Shown: positions 27,385-39,864 of the stretch, in pieces | Position numbering within the stretch: the stretch's first letter is position 1 | Layout of the letters: each line of letters begins with the position of its first letter | Assembly: GCF_029193575.1 (NCBI RefSeq) | Contig: NZ_JARGCS010000010.1 | Coordinates: forward strand, 1 to 64,000 | Direction of reading: 5' to 3' | DNA length: 64,000 nucleotides | Source: Pseudomonas entomophila | GTDB taxonomy: Bacteria; Pseudomonadota; Gammaproteobacteria; Pseudomonadales; Pseudomonadaceae | Translations under genes and position numbers: made by a program | Notes under the pieces: generated by a model | Database searches by the model: none | What the model was told of the DNA's origin: nothing | The model's input: only the letters and a program-made list of their open reading frames with translations

Positions 27385-28469
27385 CAGCCGTGCTCCTTCT
27401 CGAATTCAGCCATGTAGGCCACCAGGGCGTCGACCGCTTCCAGACCCAGGGCGTTGTAGATCGAGGCGCGCATGCCGCCGACCGAGCGATGCCCCTTGAG
27501 GTTCAGCAGGCCGCGGGCATCGGCGCCGGCGAGGAAGGTTTTGTCCAGGCGCTCGTCGGCCAGACGGAACGGCACGTTCATCCACGAACGGGCGTTGATG
27601 CTGATCGGGTTGGTATAGAAGTCGCTGGCATCGATGAAGCCGTACAGGCGCTCCTTCTTCGCGCGGTTGCGCTGCTCCATGGCCTCGACGCCGCCCTGCT
27701 CCTTGAGCCACTCGAACACCAGGCCCGAGAGGTACCAGGAGTAGGTGGCCGGGGTGTTGTACATCGAGCCGTTGTCAGCGGAGATCTTGTAGTCGAGCAT
27801 GGTCGGGCAGCTGCTGCGCGCGCGGCCGAGCAGGTCCTCACGGACGATAACCACCACCAGGCCGCTCGGGCCGATGTTCTTCTGCGCGCCAGCGTAGATC
27901 AGGCCGAATTGCGAGACGTCGATCGGGCGCGAGAGGATGTCGGAGGACATGTCGACGACCAGCGGCACGTCACCGGTCTGCGGCACCCAGTCGAACTGCA
28001 GGCCACCGATGGTCTCGTTGGACGCATAGTGCACGTATGCGGCGTTCTTGGTCAGATTCCAATCGTTCTGCCCAGGGATAGCCAAGTAGTCGTAGGGCTT
28101 GGCGCTGGCGGCAACGTTGATGCTGCCAAAGCGGCGGCCTTCCTCGATCGCCTTCTTCGACCAGATGCCGGTCTCGATATAGTCGGCAGTGGCGCCTTCA
28201 GGCAGCAGGTTCAATGGAATTTCGGCGAACTGCTGGCTGGCACCGCCCTGGAGGAACAGCACCTTGTAGTTGGAGGGAATGGACAGCAAGTCGCGCAGGT
28301 CTTGCTCGGCCTTTTCGGCGATCGCCACGTAGTCGTCGCTACGGTGGCTCATTTCCATCACGGACAAGCCCTTGCCACGCCAGTCCAGCATTTCGGCCTG
28401 GGCACGCTGCAGGACAGCGTCAGGAAGCGCAGCAGGGCCTGCGCAGAAGTTAAAGGCTCGTTTGCTCAC
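27384..28469 (-). CDS. serC: Phosphoserine aminotransferase
   Basis: SerC makes phosphoserine from phosphohydroxypyruvate and also serves pyridoxal phosphate synthesis. The 361-residue form begins SKRAFNFCAGPAALP, has QGGASQQFAE in the phosphate-binding region and the PLP lysine in AGAQKNIGPSG. The start is taken as GTG at 28469, which gives the usual N-terminus; another GTG two codons upstream (28475) is possible. The stop overlaps pheA by one base. Confidence 0.96.
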   Translation of the reverse strand: MSKRAFNFCAGPAALPDAVLQRAQAEMLDWRGKGLSVMEMSHRSDDYVAIAEKAEQDLRDLLSIPSNYKVLFLQGGASQQFAEIPLNLLPEGATADYIETGIWSKKAIEEGRRFGSINVAASAKPYDYLAIPGQNDWNLTKNAAYVHYASNETIGGLQFDWVPQTGDVPLVVDMSSDILSRPIDVSQFGLIYAGAQKNIGPSGLVVVIVREDLLGRARSSCPTMLDYKISADNGSMYNTPATYSWYLSGLVFEWLKEQGGVEAMEQRNRAKKERLYGFIDASDFYTNPISINARSWMNVPFRLADERLDKTFLAGADARGLLNLKGHRSVGGMRASIYNALGLEAVDALVAYMAEFEKEHG

Positions 28470-28499
28470 ATCCACTCTCGCTCTGCTCTATTCAGTCAG

Positions 28500-28523
28500 C
28501 GGGGCGACCAAATGGTCGCCCCG
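28500..28523 (-). terminator. Hairpin between gyrA and serC
   Basis: An 11-bp perfect inverted repeat (cggggcgacca against tggtcgccccg) nearly without a loop lies in the gap after gyrA. There is no T-run, so it may weaken rather than end transcription, or stabilise the gyrA mRNA end. Confidence 0.55.
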
Positions 28524-28542
28524 CCCGGGTTGTTGCGCTGTG

Positions 28543-31311
<2,769 letters not shown>

Positions 31312-31606
31312 GAGAAGCCTGATTCCTTTTTCTGGTGAAACTTCGCCGTATCCATCGGTGGACGAACGAAGCTCGCCGCCGCAGCGCTCGGCCATGCGGC
31401 GACTTACGACAAATCAATGAGTTGAGCCATGGATCTGCGCAATGAAGGCCGCTGCAAAGCGCGACCTTGGAAACTGTCGGATGGTATCACAAAGGCTAGG
31501 AGCGTGGGAGATAGGGCAGGCTGCCGCTGGAGCGGAAATATGCGCGGATTTCACCGCCCCTACCGCCCTTGCCCCGCGATAGGGCCAGCTCATCCGACAC
31601 GCCCCT
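31312..31606. other. gyrA-mtnA spacer with a REP half-site
   Basis: No gene is visible in these 295 bases. The gyrA promoter must lie here. Near 31565-31590 a single REP-type sequence (cttgccccgcgatagggcc) occurs just after the mtnA stop. Confidence 0.5.
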
Positions 31607-32683
31607 TCAATGCAACCGCTTGCGACACATCAACTGGGCGATCTTCGCGGTATCCGGCCGCTCGACGATACCCTTCTCGGTCACAATCACATCGACCAAG
31701 TCCGCCGGAGTCACATCGAACACCGTATTGATCACCTCGACATCCGCCGCAACCCGCTTGCCCGCGACCTCCAGCAACTCCCCCGCCTCGCGCTCTTCCA
31801 GCGGAATGTCGTCCCCCGTTGCCAAGTTCAGGTCGATACTGGTGCTAGGTGCCACCACCATGAAGCGCACGCCATGGTGCATGGCCGCCACCGCAAGTTG
31901 GTAGGTGCCGATCTTGCTGGCCACGTCGCCATTGGCGGCGATGCAGTCGGCCCCCACCACCACCCAGGTGATGCCCTTGGTCTTCATCAGGTGGGCAAGC
32001 GCCGAATCCGCGCACAAGGTCACCGGAATACCCTCATGGGCCAACTCCCAGGCCGTCAGGCGCGAACCCTGCAACCAGGGCCGGGTTTCACCGGCATAGA
32101 CACGCTCGACCATGCCCTCCAGGTACGCCGCGCGAATCACCCCCAGCGCGGTGCCGAAACCGCCGCTGGCCAGGGCGCCAGCATTGCCATAGGTGAGCAG
32201 GGTCTGCTCGCTGCCCTGGTGCTTGCGGATCAGCTCGATACCATGTTGAGCCATGGTCAGGTTGGCTTCCCGGTCGCTCTCGTGAATCGCCACCGCCTCG
32301 GCCTCCAACGCCACCAGCGGGTCCTCGCCGTCACGCAGCCGCTGCAGCCGCTCCCGCATGCGATTGAGCGCCCAGAACAGATTGGCGGCAGTCGGTCGCG
32401 ACTCGGCCAGGGCAAGGAAGTCCTCCTCCAGCGCAGCCTCCCAGTCATCGCCTTCGGCCAGCCGCTGGCGCAGGGCCAGCAACAGGCCATAGGCCGCACT
32501 GATACCGATCGCCGCCGCACCGCGCACCGCCATCGCGCGGATCGCCTCGACCACCTCGCCAACCTCGGCGCAGGCCAGCCAACGCTCGCGGGCAGGCAGC
32601 AGACGCTGGTCGAGCAGGTGCAAGGTACCGTCACGCCACTGGATGCCGGTCACCTTCTCCGCCGCCAAAAGTCGCTCGCGCAT
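31607..32683 (-). CDS. mtnA: MtnA-family methylthioribose-1-phosphate isomerase with altered active site
   Basis: The family enzyme turns 5-methylthioribose 1-phosphate into the ribulose form in methionine salvage. Length (358 residues), [32 protein letters not shown] and [19 protein letters not shown] clearly mark the family. The catalytic cysteine of the usual LTHCNAG motif (Cys160 in B. subtilis) is missing: here it reads LTYGNAG with Gly166, and the RGAPAIG motif reads RGAAAIG. The catalytic Asp (Asp246) is kept. Activity is therefore doubtful. The start is ATG at 32683 with a strong GGGGAGAGG site; the frame is open much further upstream but that part is a shadow of mtaD. It is divergent from mtaD. 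Confidence 0.88.
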   Translation of the reverse strand: MRERLLAAEKVTGIQWRDGTLHLLDQRLLPARERWLACAEVGEVVEAIRAMAVRGAAAIGISAAYGLLLALRQRLAEGDDWEAALEEDFLALAESRPTAANLFWALNRMRERLQRLRDGEDPLVALEAEAVAIHESDREANLTMAQHGIELIRKHQGSEQTLLTYGNAGALASGGFGTALGVIRAAYLEGMVERVYAGETRPWLQGSRLTAWELAHEGIPVTLCADSALAHLMKTKGITWVVVGADCIAANGDVASKIGTYQLAVAAMHHGVRFMVVAPSTSIDLNLATGDDIPLEEREAGELLEVAGKRVAADVEVINTVFDVTPADLVDVIVTEKGIVERPDTAKIAQLMCRKRLH

Positions 32684-32789
32684 CGCCTCTCCCCGTCGTT
32701 CGCTGTTCAAAAGCGGTCGATTATAGCGAGCCTGCGCCGCCGGCGCTCGGGTATACTGCGCGTTCCGCCTATAGAAGCAGGTAACCCGC

Positions 32790-34115
32790 ATGCCCCCAGT
32801 CGCCCCGCCCCTCGACCTGCTGCTCGCTCCTAGCTGGCTGGTCCCTGTGGAGCCGGCCGGGGTGGTACTCGAGGGCCATGCCCTGGGCATCCGCGAGGGC
32901 TTGATCGCCTGGATCGGCCCCCGCGAGCGAGCACCGCAGGCCAATGAGGTACGCGAGCTGCCCGACTGCCTGCTGGCGCCCGGGCTGGTCAACGCCCACG
33001 GCCACGCCGCCATGACCCTGTTCCGCGGCCTGGCCGACGACCTGCCGCTGATGACCTGGTTGCAGGAACACATCTGGCCCGCCGAGGGTCGTTGGGTCGA
33101 CGAAGCCTTCGTGCGCGACGGCACGGACCTGGCCATCGCCGAACAACTCAAAGGTGGCGTCACCTGCTTCGCCGACATGTATTTCTTCCCCCGCGAAGCC
33201 TGCGACCGCGTGCACCGCAGCGGCATTCGCGCCCAGGTGGCGGTGCCCTTGCTGGACTTTCCGATCCCCGGCGCACGCACGCCCGACGAGGCTCTGCACC
33301 TGGCCATCGAGCTGTTCGGCGACCTGCGCCACCACCCGCGCATCAGCGTCGCCCTGGGCCCACATGCGCCGTACACGGTGAATGACGAGAACCTGGAGAA
33401 GATCCGCGTCATCGCCGAGCAACTCGACGCACCGCTGCACATGCATATCCACGAGACCGCCGGCGAAATCGAGCAGGCCGTGGCCGAGCACGGCGAGCGC
33501 CCCTTGGCGCGGCTGGCGCGCCTTGGCCTGCTGGGCCCGCGCCTGCAGGCAGTGCACATGACGCAGATCAGCGACGACGACCTGGCCCTCTTGGTAGAAA
33601 GCAACACCAGCGTGGTGCACTGCCCGGAGTCCAACCTCAAACTGGCCAGCGGCTTCTGCCCGGTCGAACGCCTGTGGCAGGCCGGGGTCAACGTGGCCGT
33701 GGGCACCGATGGCGCCGCCAGCAACAACGACCTCGACCTGCTAGGCGAAACCCGCACCGCGGCGCTGCTGGCCAAAGCGGTCGCCGGCTCCGCCACGGCC
33801 CTGGACGCCCACCGCGCATTGCGCATGGCCACGCTCAACGGCGCAAGGGCCCTGGGCCTGGAGGCCATCACCGGTTCGCTGGAAGTGGGCAAGGCTGCGG
33901 ACCTTGCCGCCTTCGATCTGTCGGGCCTGGCCCAGCAGCCGGTGCACGACCCCGTTTCACAGCTGATCTACGCCACCGGCCGCGACTGCGTACGCCACGT
34001 CTGGGTCGCCGGCCACCACCTGCTCGACGACCGGCGCCTGACGCGCATGGACGAGCAGGCCCTGATCGACACCGCCCGCGCCTGGGGCCGCCGCATCCGC
34101 GCAGGCAAAGAATGA
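32790..34115 (+). CDS. mtaD: 5-methylthioadenosine/S-adenosylhomocysteine deaminase (TRZ/ATZ family)
   Basis: A metal-dependent amidohydrolase of 441 residues. The zinc ligands are visible: His70 and His72 in NAHGHAAM, a later histidine in HIHETAGE, and the aspartate in [14 protein letters not shown]. It removes the 6-amino group of methylthioadenosine or adenosylhomocysteine; the P. aeruginosa equivalent next to mtnA is a methylthioadenosine deaminase. It is divergent from mtnA (106-base gap) and followed 62 bases later by ubiG, whose SAM-using reaction generates adenosylhomocysteine. Confidence 0.9.
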   Translation: MPPVAPPLDLLLAPSWLVPVEPAGVVLEGHALGIREGLIAWIGPRERAPQANEVRELPDCLLAPGLVNAHGHAAMTLFRGLADDLPLMTWLQEHIWPAEGRWVDEAFVRDGTDLAIAEQLKGGVTCFADMYFFPREACDRVHRSGIRAQVAVPLLDFPIPGARTPDEALHLAIELFGDLRHHPRISVALGPHAPYTVNDENLEKIRVIAEQLDAPLHMHIHETAGEIEQAVAEHGERPLARLARLGLLGPRLQAVHMTQISDDDLALLVESNTSVVHCPESNLKLASGFCPVERLWQAGVNVAVGTDGAASNNDLDLLGETRTAALLAKAVAGSATALDAHRALRMATLNGARALGLEAITGSLEVGKAADLAAFDLSGLAQQPVHDPVSQLIYATGRDCVRHVWVAGHHLLDDRRLTRMDEQALIDTARAWGRRIRAGKE

Positions 34116-34177
34116 CTGGCCGGCAGCCGCCGCTGCCGCCCGTGACACCTTTCATCGAAGTTTCAGAGGATTGTTCA

Positions 34178-34876
34178 ATGAGCAACGTCGACCACGCCGA
34201 AATCGCCAAGTTCGAGGCCCTGGCCCATCGCTGGTGGGACCGCGAAAGCGAATTCAAGCCGCTGCACGAGATCAACCCGCTGCGCGTCAACTGGATCGAC
34301 GAGCGCGCCAGCCTGGCTGGCAAAAAGGTGCTGGACGTCGGTTGCGGTGGCGGCATCCTCAGCGAAGCCATGGCCCTGCGTGGCGCCACCGTGACCGGCA
34401 TCGACATGGGCGAGGCGCCCCTGGCGGTGGCCCAGTTGCACCAGCTGGAATCGGGCGTGCAGGTCGAGTACCGGCAGATCACCGCCGAGGCCCTGGCCGA
34501 AGAGATGCCTGGCCAGTTCGACGTGGTCACCTGCCTGGAGATGCTCGAGCACGTGCCGGACCCTTCCTCGGTGATCCGCGCCTGCCACCGCCTGGTCAAG
34601 CCCGGCGGCCAGGTGTTCTTCTCGACCATCAACCGCAACCCCAAGGCCTACCTGCTGGCGATCATCGGTGCCGAGTACGTCCTGAAGATGCTGCCGCGCG
34701 GCACCCACGACTTCAAGAAGTTCATCCGTCCCTCGGAGCTGGGCGCCTGGAGCCGCGTCGCGGGCCTGGAGGTCAAGGACATCATCGGCCTGACCTACAA
34801 CCCACTGACCAAGCACTACAAGCTGGCCAGCGACGTCGACGTCAACTACATGATCCAGACCCTGCGCGAGGAATGA
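34178..34876 (+). CDS. ubiG: Ubiquinone biosynthesis O-methyltransferase
   Basis: UbiG performs both O-methylations of the ubiquinone ring using SAM. The 232-residue protein has [25 protein letters not shown] at the start, [13 protein letters not shown] as SAM loop, and the [11 protein letters not shown] motif typical of UbiG. ATG at 34178 follows AGAGGA. Its stop overlaps a possible upstream ATG of mupP, and the two genes form an operon. Confidence 0.96.
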   Translation: MSNVDHAEIAKFEALAHRWWDRESEFKPLHEINPLRVNWIDERASLAGKKVLDVGCGGGILSEAMALRGATVTGIDMGEAPLAVAQLHQLESGVQVEYRQITAEALAEEMPGQFDVVTCLEMLEHVPDPSSVIRACHRLVKPGGQVFFSTINRNPKAYLLAIIGAEYVLKMLPRGTHDFKKFIRPSELGAWSRVAGLEVKDIIGLTYNPLTKHYKLASDVDVNYMIQTLREE

Positions 34877-34878
34877 GC

Positions 34879-35550
34879 ATGCGTTTGCGAGCAGTACTCT
34901 TCGACATGGACGGCACCTTGCTCGACACGGCGCCGGACTTCATCGCCATCTGCCAGGCGATGCTCGCCGAGCGCGGCCTCCCGGCCATCGACGACAAGCG
35001 CATCCGCGACGTGATCTCGGGCGGCGCGCGGGCCATGGTCGCGGCGACCTTCGCCATGGCTCCCGAGGCCGAAGGCTTCGAAGCCCTGCGCCTGGAGTTC
35101 CTCGACCGCTACCAGCGCGACTGCGCGGTGCACAGCCGCCTGTTCGACGGCATGGCCGAGCTGCTGGCCGACATCGAGAAAGGCAACCTGCTGTGGGGCG
35201 TGGTGACCAACAAGCCCGTGCGCTTCGCCGAGCCGATCATGCAGCGCCTGGGTCTGGCCGAACGCTCGGCACTGTTGATCTGCCCCGACCATGTGAAGAA
35301 CAGCAAGCCTGACCCAGAGCCACTGATCCTGGCGTGCAAGACCCTCGACCTGGACCCGGCCAGCGTCCTGTTCGTTGGCGACGACCTGCGCGACATCGAG
35401 TCGGGCCGCGACGCGGGCACCCGCACGGCGGCAGTGCGCTACGGCTATATTCATCCAGAGGACAACCCCAACAATTGGGGCGCGGACGTGGTGGTGGACC
35501 ACCCCCTGGAATTGCGCAAGGTGATCGACAGCGCCCTGTGCGGCTGCTGA
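34879..35550 (+). CDS. mupP: N-acetylmuramic acid 6-phosphate phosphatase MupP
   Basis: A HAD phosphatase of 223 residues with [13 protein letters not shown], the VVTNKP motif II, a KPDPEP motif III and [15 protein letters not shown] motif IV. It resembles phosphoglycolate phosphatase, but in Pseudomonas the gene right after ubiG is MupP, which dephosphorylates MurNAc 6-phosphate in the cell-wall recycling route that bypasses MurA and affects fosfomycin resistance and AmpC induction. ATG at 34879 is preferred to the one at 34873 because AGGA lies 7 bases upstream. Confidence 0.9.
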   Translation: MRLRAVLFDMDGTLLDTAPDFIAICQAMLAERGLPAIDDKRIRDVISGGARAMVAATFAMAPEAEGFEALRLEFLDRYQRDCAVHSRLFDGMAELLADIEKGNLLWGVVTNKPVRFAEPIMQRLGLAERSALLICPDHVKNSKPDPEPLILACKTLDLDPASVLFVGDDLRDIESGRDAGTRTAAVRYGYIHPEDNPNNWGADVVVDHPLELRKVIDSALCGC

Positions 35551-35602
35551 CCCCACGGCGCCAACAGGGTTCGCGTCGCTTCTTCGAGATAGGGAATTTT
35601 CA

Positions 35603-36343
35603 ATGTTCGACTACACCGCCCGCCCCGACCTGCTCAAGGGCCGGGTCATCCTCGTCACCGGCGCAGGCCGCGGCATCGGTGCCGCCGCCGCCAAGGCCTA
35701 CGCCGCGCTCGGCGCCACCGTGCTGCTGCTGGGCAAGACCGAGGCCAACCTCAACGAGGTCTACGACCAGATCGAAGCCGCCGGCCACCCGCAACCGGTA
35801 GTCATCCCGTTCAACCTGGAAACCGCCCTGCCGCACCAGTACGACGAACTGGCGGTGATGATCGAGGAGCAGTTCGGTCGCCTCGACGGGTTGCTCAACA
35901 ACGCCTCGATCATTGGCCCACGCACACCGCTGGAGCAGTTGTCGGGCGACAACTTCATGCGCGTGATGCACATCAACGTCAACGCCATGTTCATGCTCAC
36001 CAGCACCCTGCTGCCGCTGCTGAAACTGTCGGAGGACGCCTCGGTGGTGTTCACCTCTTCCAGCGTCGGGCGCAAGGGTCGCGCCTATTGGGGCGCCTAC
36101 GGGGTGTCGAAGTTCGCCACCGAGGGGCTGATGCAAACCCTGGCCGACGAGTTGGAAGGGGTCGCGCCTGTGCGCGCCAACAGCATCAACCCAGGCGCCA
36201 CGCGCACGGCGATGCGTGCCCAGGCCTACCCCAGCGAGAACCCACAGAACAATCCGCTGCCCGAAGAGATCATGCCCGTGTACCTGTACCTGATGGGGCC
36301 GGACAGCGCCGGGGTGAATGGGCAGGCGTTCAACGCGCAGTAG
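35603..36343 (+). CDS. yciK: YciK family short-chain dehydrogenase
   Basis: A classical SDR of 246 residues: VTGAGRGIGAAAAKAYA for cofactor binding, NNAS, a serine in SSSVG and the catalytic YGVSKFA. It is the E. coli YciK type (function unknown, perhaps acting on a lipid or quinone intermediate). It follows mupP by 52 bases and may be the last gene of the ubiG transcript. Confidence 0.9.
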   Translation: MFDYTARPDLLKGRVILVTGAGRGIGAAAAKAYAALGATVLLLGKTEANLNEVYDQIEAAGHPQPVVIPFNLETALPHQYDELAVMIEEQFGRLDGLLNNASIIGPRTPLEQLSGDNFMRVMHINVNAMFMLTSTLLPLLKLSEDASVVFTSSSVGRKGRAYWGAYGVSKFATEGLMQTLADELEGVAPVRANSINPGATRTAMRAQAYPSENPQNNPLPEEIMPVYLYLMGPDSAGVNGQAFNAQ

Positions 36344-36367
36344 AGATGTAGAGTTGGGTTGGCTGTG

Positions 36368-36462
36368 CCGGCCCTATCGCGGGGCAAGCCCGCTCCTTCA
36401 GGTTCACCGCTGGCCTTAAGGACTGCGGGGTACCTGTGGGGCTAGTCCCGCGATAGGGCCGC
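36368..36462. repeat. Paired REP elements after yciK
   Basis: Two REP cores in opposite orientation (36369-36396 and 36435-36462) share gccctatcgcggg and its complement and can fold together. They lie between convergent genes, the usual place for such pairs in P. putida. Confidence 0.8.
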
Positions 36463-36476
36463 CAGCCCCACAACCT

Positions 36477-37262
36477 TCAACCCGCCGCCAGCGCCGGCCG
36501 TGCACGCCCCTGGTTGCGTTGCTCCATCTGCATGCAGCGCTCCAGGAACAGGAACATGCAGTCGTAGCTTTTGCATACCGCCTTGCGCAGCTCATGGCGT
36601 AACAACTGGGTCGGCTTCTCGCCTACCAAGGTACAGATGATCTCCAGCGCCTCCCAAGGGTGCGCATCGTCGTACTGGGCGTGCATCTTCAACCACTTCA
36701 TCGCCCGCTTGCGGTCTTCCTCGGGGAACCCCTGGGCGTAGGTGTCGTTGGCACAGACCACGGCCGACCACTCCCCGGTTGCGCCCTCGATGGCGTAGTT
36801 GGTGGCCGCCATGGCAATCGCCAGGGACTCGGTGGCACATACGCGCCAGCACCAGTCGTTCAAGCCATTGAGCTCCGGCGGCACATCCTGGGCTTGCAGC
36901 TCGTGCGGGTGGATGCCGTGGGCTTGGGCCCAGTGCACCCAGTAGTCGGCATGGTTGAGTTCAACGCGAATGTTGCGCATCAGCCAGCGGCGCGCCATGT
37001 CCTCGCCGGGGTGGCGGGCGTAGCGGGTCTTGGTGAGGTTCTGGGCCATGTACAGGGAGAACTGCTCGACCACCGGCCAACCGCCAATCAGGTACTGGCG
37101 AATGGTACTGGGCTTGAGCTGGCCATCGCGCAATCGCTGGTAGAACTCATGCTCGACCACCCTGCGCTTGCTTTCACGGCAATCCTCGATCAGTTGCCGG
37201 GCCCAATCGGGATAGCTGGCGGGGTCCATCAATGGCCCGATCCTTATGAATGCATCAATCAC
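36477..37262 (-). CDS. TenA/PqqC-like haem-oxygenase-fold protein
   Basis: A 261-residue all-helical protein of the TenA/PqqC/CADD superfamily (PF14518-like). Pointers are HEFYQRLRDGQLKPSTIRQYL near the start, then NIRVELNHADYW and ATNYAIEGATGEWS. Members include thiaminase-like and metal-dependent oxidase enzymes; in pseudomonads it is often labelled TenA-type regulator, but nothing here supports DNA binding. The start is GTG at 37262, with GGAG 6 bases upstream. The REP pair lies just past its stop. The function is unknown. Confidence 0.72.
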   Translation of the reverse strand: MIDAFIRIGPLMDPASYPDWARQLIEDCRESKRRVVEHEFYQRLRDGQLKPSTIRQYLIGGWPVVEQFSLYMAQNLTKTRYARHPGEDMARRWLMRNIRVELNHADYWVHWAQAHGIHPHELQAQDVPPELNGLNDWCWRVCATESLAIAMAATNYAIEGATGEWSAVVCANDTYAQGFPEEDRKRAMKWLKMHAQYDDAHPWEALEIICTLVGEKPTQLLRHELRKAVCKSYDCMFLFLERCMQMEQRNQGRARPALAAG

Positions 37263-37301
37263 TGTCAGCTCCTTGATTCCCTGTGATTTGCCGACGTTAT
37301 G

Positions 37302-39758
37302 TCAGCGAAAGGTCCCCGGCGCCCTGTGCAACAGGGGCCTAGCGGCAATCCGTTGGCGCTGCAGGCTGTCGCAGGTGAACACCTGCGGCCGCTCGATCAG
37401 GTAGCCCTGGGCGTAATCCACGCCGATCTCCTGCAAGGCCTGCTCGATCAATGGCGTCTCGACAAACTCGGCAATGGTCCTTTTGCCCATCACGTGGCCG
37501 ATGTGGTTGATCACCTCGACCATGGCCCGATTGATCGGATCGTCCAGCATATCTTTGACGAAACTTCCGTCGATCTTCAGGAAGTCTACAGGCAAATGCT
37601 TCAAATACGCGAACGACGACATTCCGGCGCAGAAGTCGTCGAGGGAGAACTTGCACCCCAGGCCTTTCAATTCATTGATGAAGCGAATTGCGCTTCCCAA
37701 ATTGGCGATAGCACTGGTCTCGGTTATTTCGAAACAAATCATCCGCGGTGGAATGCGGTACTCGCCAAACAAACGCTGCAGGTACTCCAGGAATTTGTCG
37801 TCGCCAATGCTGGTGCCCGACAGGTTGATCGCACACATGGCCAACGGGCCCTCGCGCGCCTCGTCCAGGCACTGGCGGATCACCTGGAACACGTTGCGCA
37901 CCACCCAGCGGTCCAACGCGGTCATCAGGCCATAGCGCTCGGCGGCAGGGATGAAGCTGTCGGGCAGGATGGTGCGGCCCGTCTCGTCGTGCAGACGCAG
38001 AAGAATCTCCAGATGCCCGGGGCCGGCCTCGGGCTTGAGCGCCGCGATTTCCTGGGCGTACAGGCAGAAGCGGTTTTCTTCCAGGGCCACGTGCAGGCGC
38101 TGAATCCAGGCCATCTCACCGAAGCGCATGGACAACTCGCTGTCGTCGGCGTGGTACACCTGAACCCGGTTACGGCCCTTCTCCTTGGCCATGTAGCACG
38201 CCATGTCCGCAGCCCGCAGTGACGCTTCCAAGGTGCCCGGCGACTGGGTGATGTGCACCAGGCCAATGCTCACGGTGGTGACGAACGGCCGCCCTTTCCA
38301 GACGAAGTGCAGGCTCTGCACGGTTTGGCGCAGGTGCTCGGCAATGCGCTCGGCCTGGTCCGAGGGGCAGTTCTCCAGCAGCACACCGAACTCGTCGCCG
38401 CCCAGGCGGGCCAGGGTGTCACCCTCGCGCAGGCCCGATTGCAGCACCGCGCAGATATGCCGTAGCAACTCGTCGCCCGCCGCGTGGCCACAGGTATCGT
38501 TGACCAGCTTGAATTGGTCGAGGTCGAGGAACATCAGCGAATGCCGCCCGCCCTGGCGCGCCAGGGCATTGAGCGCCTGCTCCAGGCGGAACTCGAACTC
38601 GCGACGGTTGGCCAGGCCGGTCAGCGCGTCATGAGTCGCCTGCCATGAAAGGTTGGCGATGTACTGGCGCTCCTGGGTCATGTCGTGCAGGGCCAGGACG
38701 ATACCGCTGACCTGCCCGTCGGTGAGGATCGCCGAACCCACCAGGTTCACCGACACCGTGCTGCCATCCAGGCGCTGAATCAACCGGGAGTGCTCGGCGC
38801 CGCCCTTGAGGCTGCCACTGAGCACCTGTTCGACCAGGGTGAGACTGTCCTTCTCGGCGTTCTCGTCGAGCAGGCTGAACAGCGACGCCAGCGGCAGACC
38901 CTGGGCCTGGGTGCCTTGCCAATGGGTCAGTTGCTCGGCGGCCGGGTTCATGTAGACGATGCAACCCTCGACATCGGTGGTGATCACCGCATCGCCGATC
39001 GACTCCAGGGTGATCTGCGCCCGCTCACGCTCCTCCTGCAGGGCGCTGGCGAATGCCTGGCGTTGCGACAGCAGCCTGCCGGAACGGCGCCAGGCCATGG
39101 CGATGAGGAACAGCGCGGTGACCAGGTTGGTGATCATCAGCACCCGCAGCAGCACCCGCGAGCCTTCGCCCAAGGCGTCGCTGAAAGCCTTGGCCGCCGG
39201 GGTCACGCCGTCGTTGATGGCGACAATGCGGGCGCGCCACTCGCTCACCTGGCGCGGGCCTGCGGTGCCACGGGAAAAGCCGTCGCGCATCTGCACGGCC
39301 AGCACATCCAACTGGCGCAGGTAGTCATCACCGATGTCCCAATAGTCGATGGCCTTCTGCATGTAGCTGATCTGGCGGAAGTTGCGGTAGAACCAGATGA
39401 TCCGGTTGACGTCGTCGGGGTGGTTGCCGCCTTGCAGAATGCCGCGGCGCGCCATTTCCAGGTCGGGCACCGGCTGATCGAGGGCCACGCGCAGGTCATG
39501 GTCGCCCTTGGGCACATCGATGGCCTGACGGTAGCGCTGGAAGGTGCCCTCGTCGCGGTCGTCGGCGTACAGGTTGAGGTAATAGATGGCGTCTTTCTGC
39601 GCCTTCGACCACAGGCTCTCGCCCGCCACGTAGGCGCGCATTGCCGAGAGCGAATACAGACTGATGCTGCCCAGCAGCACCTGGAAGACCACAGCGGCGA
39701 CAAAGGGCCAGATGATACCCAGCAGCCTTGGCGCTTCGAGAGCCCGATTTCCCTTCAT
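37302..39758 (-). CDS. Membrane GGDEF-EAL cyclic di-GMP enzyme with PAS domain
   Basis: The 818-residue protein has a membrane helix near 10-33, a periplasmic sensor region to about 205, a second helix near 210-227, a PAS domain (ITLESIGDAVITTDVEG), a GGDEF domain with an intact LGGDEFG site and the inhibitory RxxD site (REGD) five residues before it, and an EAL domain with EILLRL, INLSG, ITETSA, KIDGSFV and QGYLIERP. Both cyclase and phosphodiesterase sites look usable, though loop 6 reads DDFCAG where DDFG is usual. The start is ATG at 39758 with AGGGA upstream; the frame to 39827 has none. It probably links an extracellular signal to biofilm and motility. Confidence 0.9.
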   Translation of the reverse strand: MKGNRALEAPRLLGIIWPFVAAVVFQVLLGSISLYSLSAMRAYVAGESLWSKAQKDAIYYLNLYADDRDEGTFQRYRQAIDVPKGDHDLRVALDQPVPDLEMARRGILQGGNHPDDVNRIIWFYRNFRQISYMQKAIDYWDIGDDYLRQLDVLAVQMRDGFSRGTAGPRQVSEWRARIVAINDGVTPAAKAFSDALGEGSRVLLRVLMITNLVTALFLIAMAWRRSGRLLSQRQAFASALQEERERAQITLESIGDAVITTDVEGCIVYMNPAAEQLTHWQGTQAQGLPLASLFSLLDENAEKDSLTLVEQVLSGSLKGGAEHSRLIQRLDGSTVSVNLVGSAILTDGQVSGIVLALHDMTQERQYIANLSWQATHDALTGLANRREFEFRLEQALNALARQGGRHSLMFLDLDQFKLVNDTCGHAAGDELLRHICAVLQSGLREGDTLARLGGDEFGVLLENCPSDQAERIAEHLRQTVQSLHFVWKGRPFVTTVSIGLVHITQSPGTLEASLRAADMACYMAKEKGRNRVQVYHADDSELSMRFGEMAWIQRLHVALEENRFCLYAQEIAALKPEAGPGHLEILLRLHDETGRTILPDSFIPAAERYGLMTALDRWVVRNVFQVIRQCLDEAREGPLAMCAINLSGTSIGDDKFLEYLQRLFGEYRIPPRMICFEITETSAIANLGSAIRFINELKGLGCKFSLDDFCAGMSSFAYLKHLPVDFLKIDGSFVKDMLDDPINRAMVEVINHIGHVMGKRTIAEFVETPLIEQALQEIGVDYAQGYLIERPQVFTCDSLQRQRIAARPLLHRAPGTFR

Positions 39759-39864
39759 GTAGTCCCTGTCATAGAGCGGCTTTGTCACGAATCGACCCAG
39801 ACAAGCACAGCGTAGGCCATTTGCCATGACTGCGTGGGCTTTTTCACGACGCCTACAAGGAGAT

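Noticed and set aside
32684..33892. Extension of the mtnA frame to 761 codons
   Set aside because: The extra part lies antisense to mtaD. The ATG at 32683 has a strong ribosome site and gives the normal family length.
34171..34872. Longer start for the mupP frame inside ubiG
   Set aside because: That part is an alternate frame of ubiG; the ATG at 34879 has a proper ribosome site and gives the family N-terminus.
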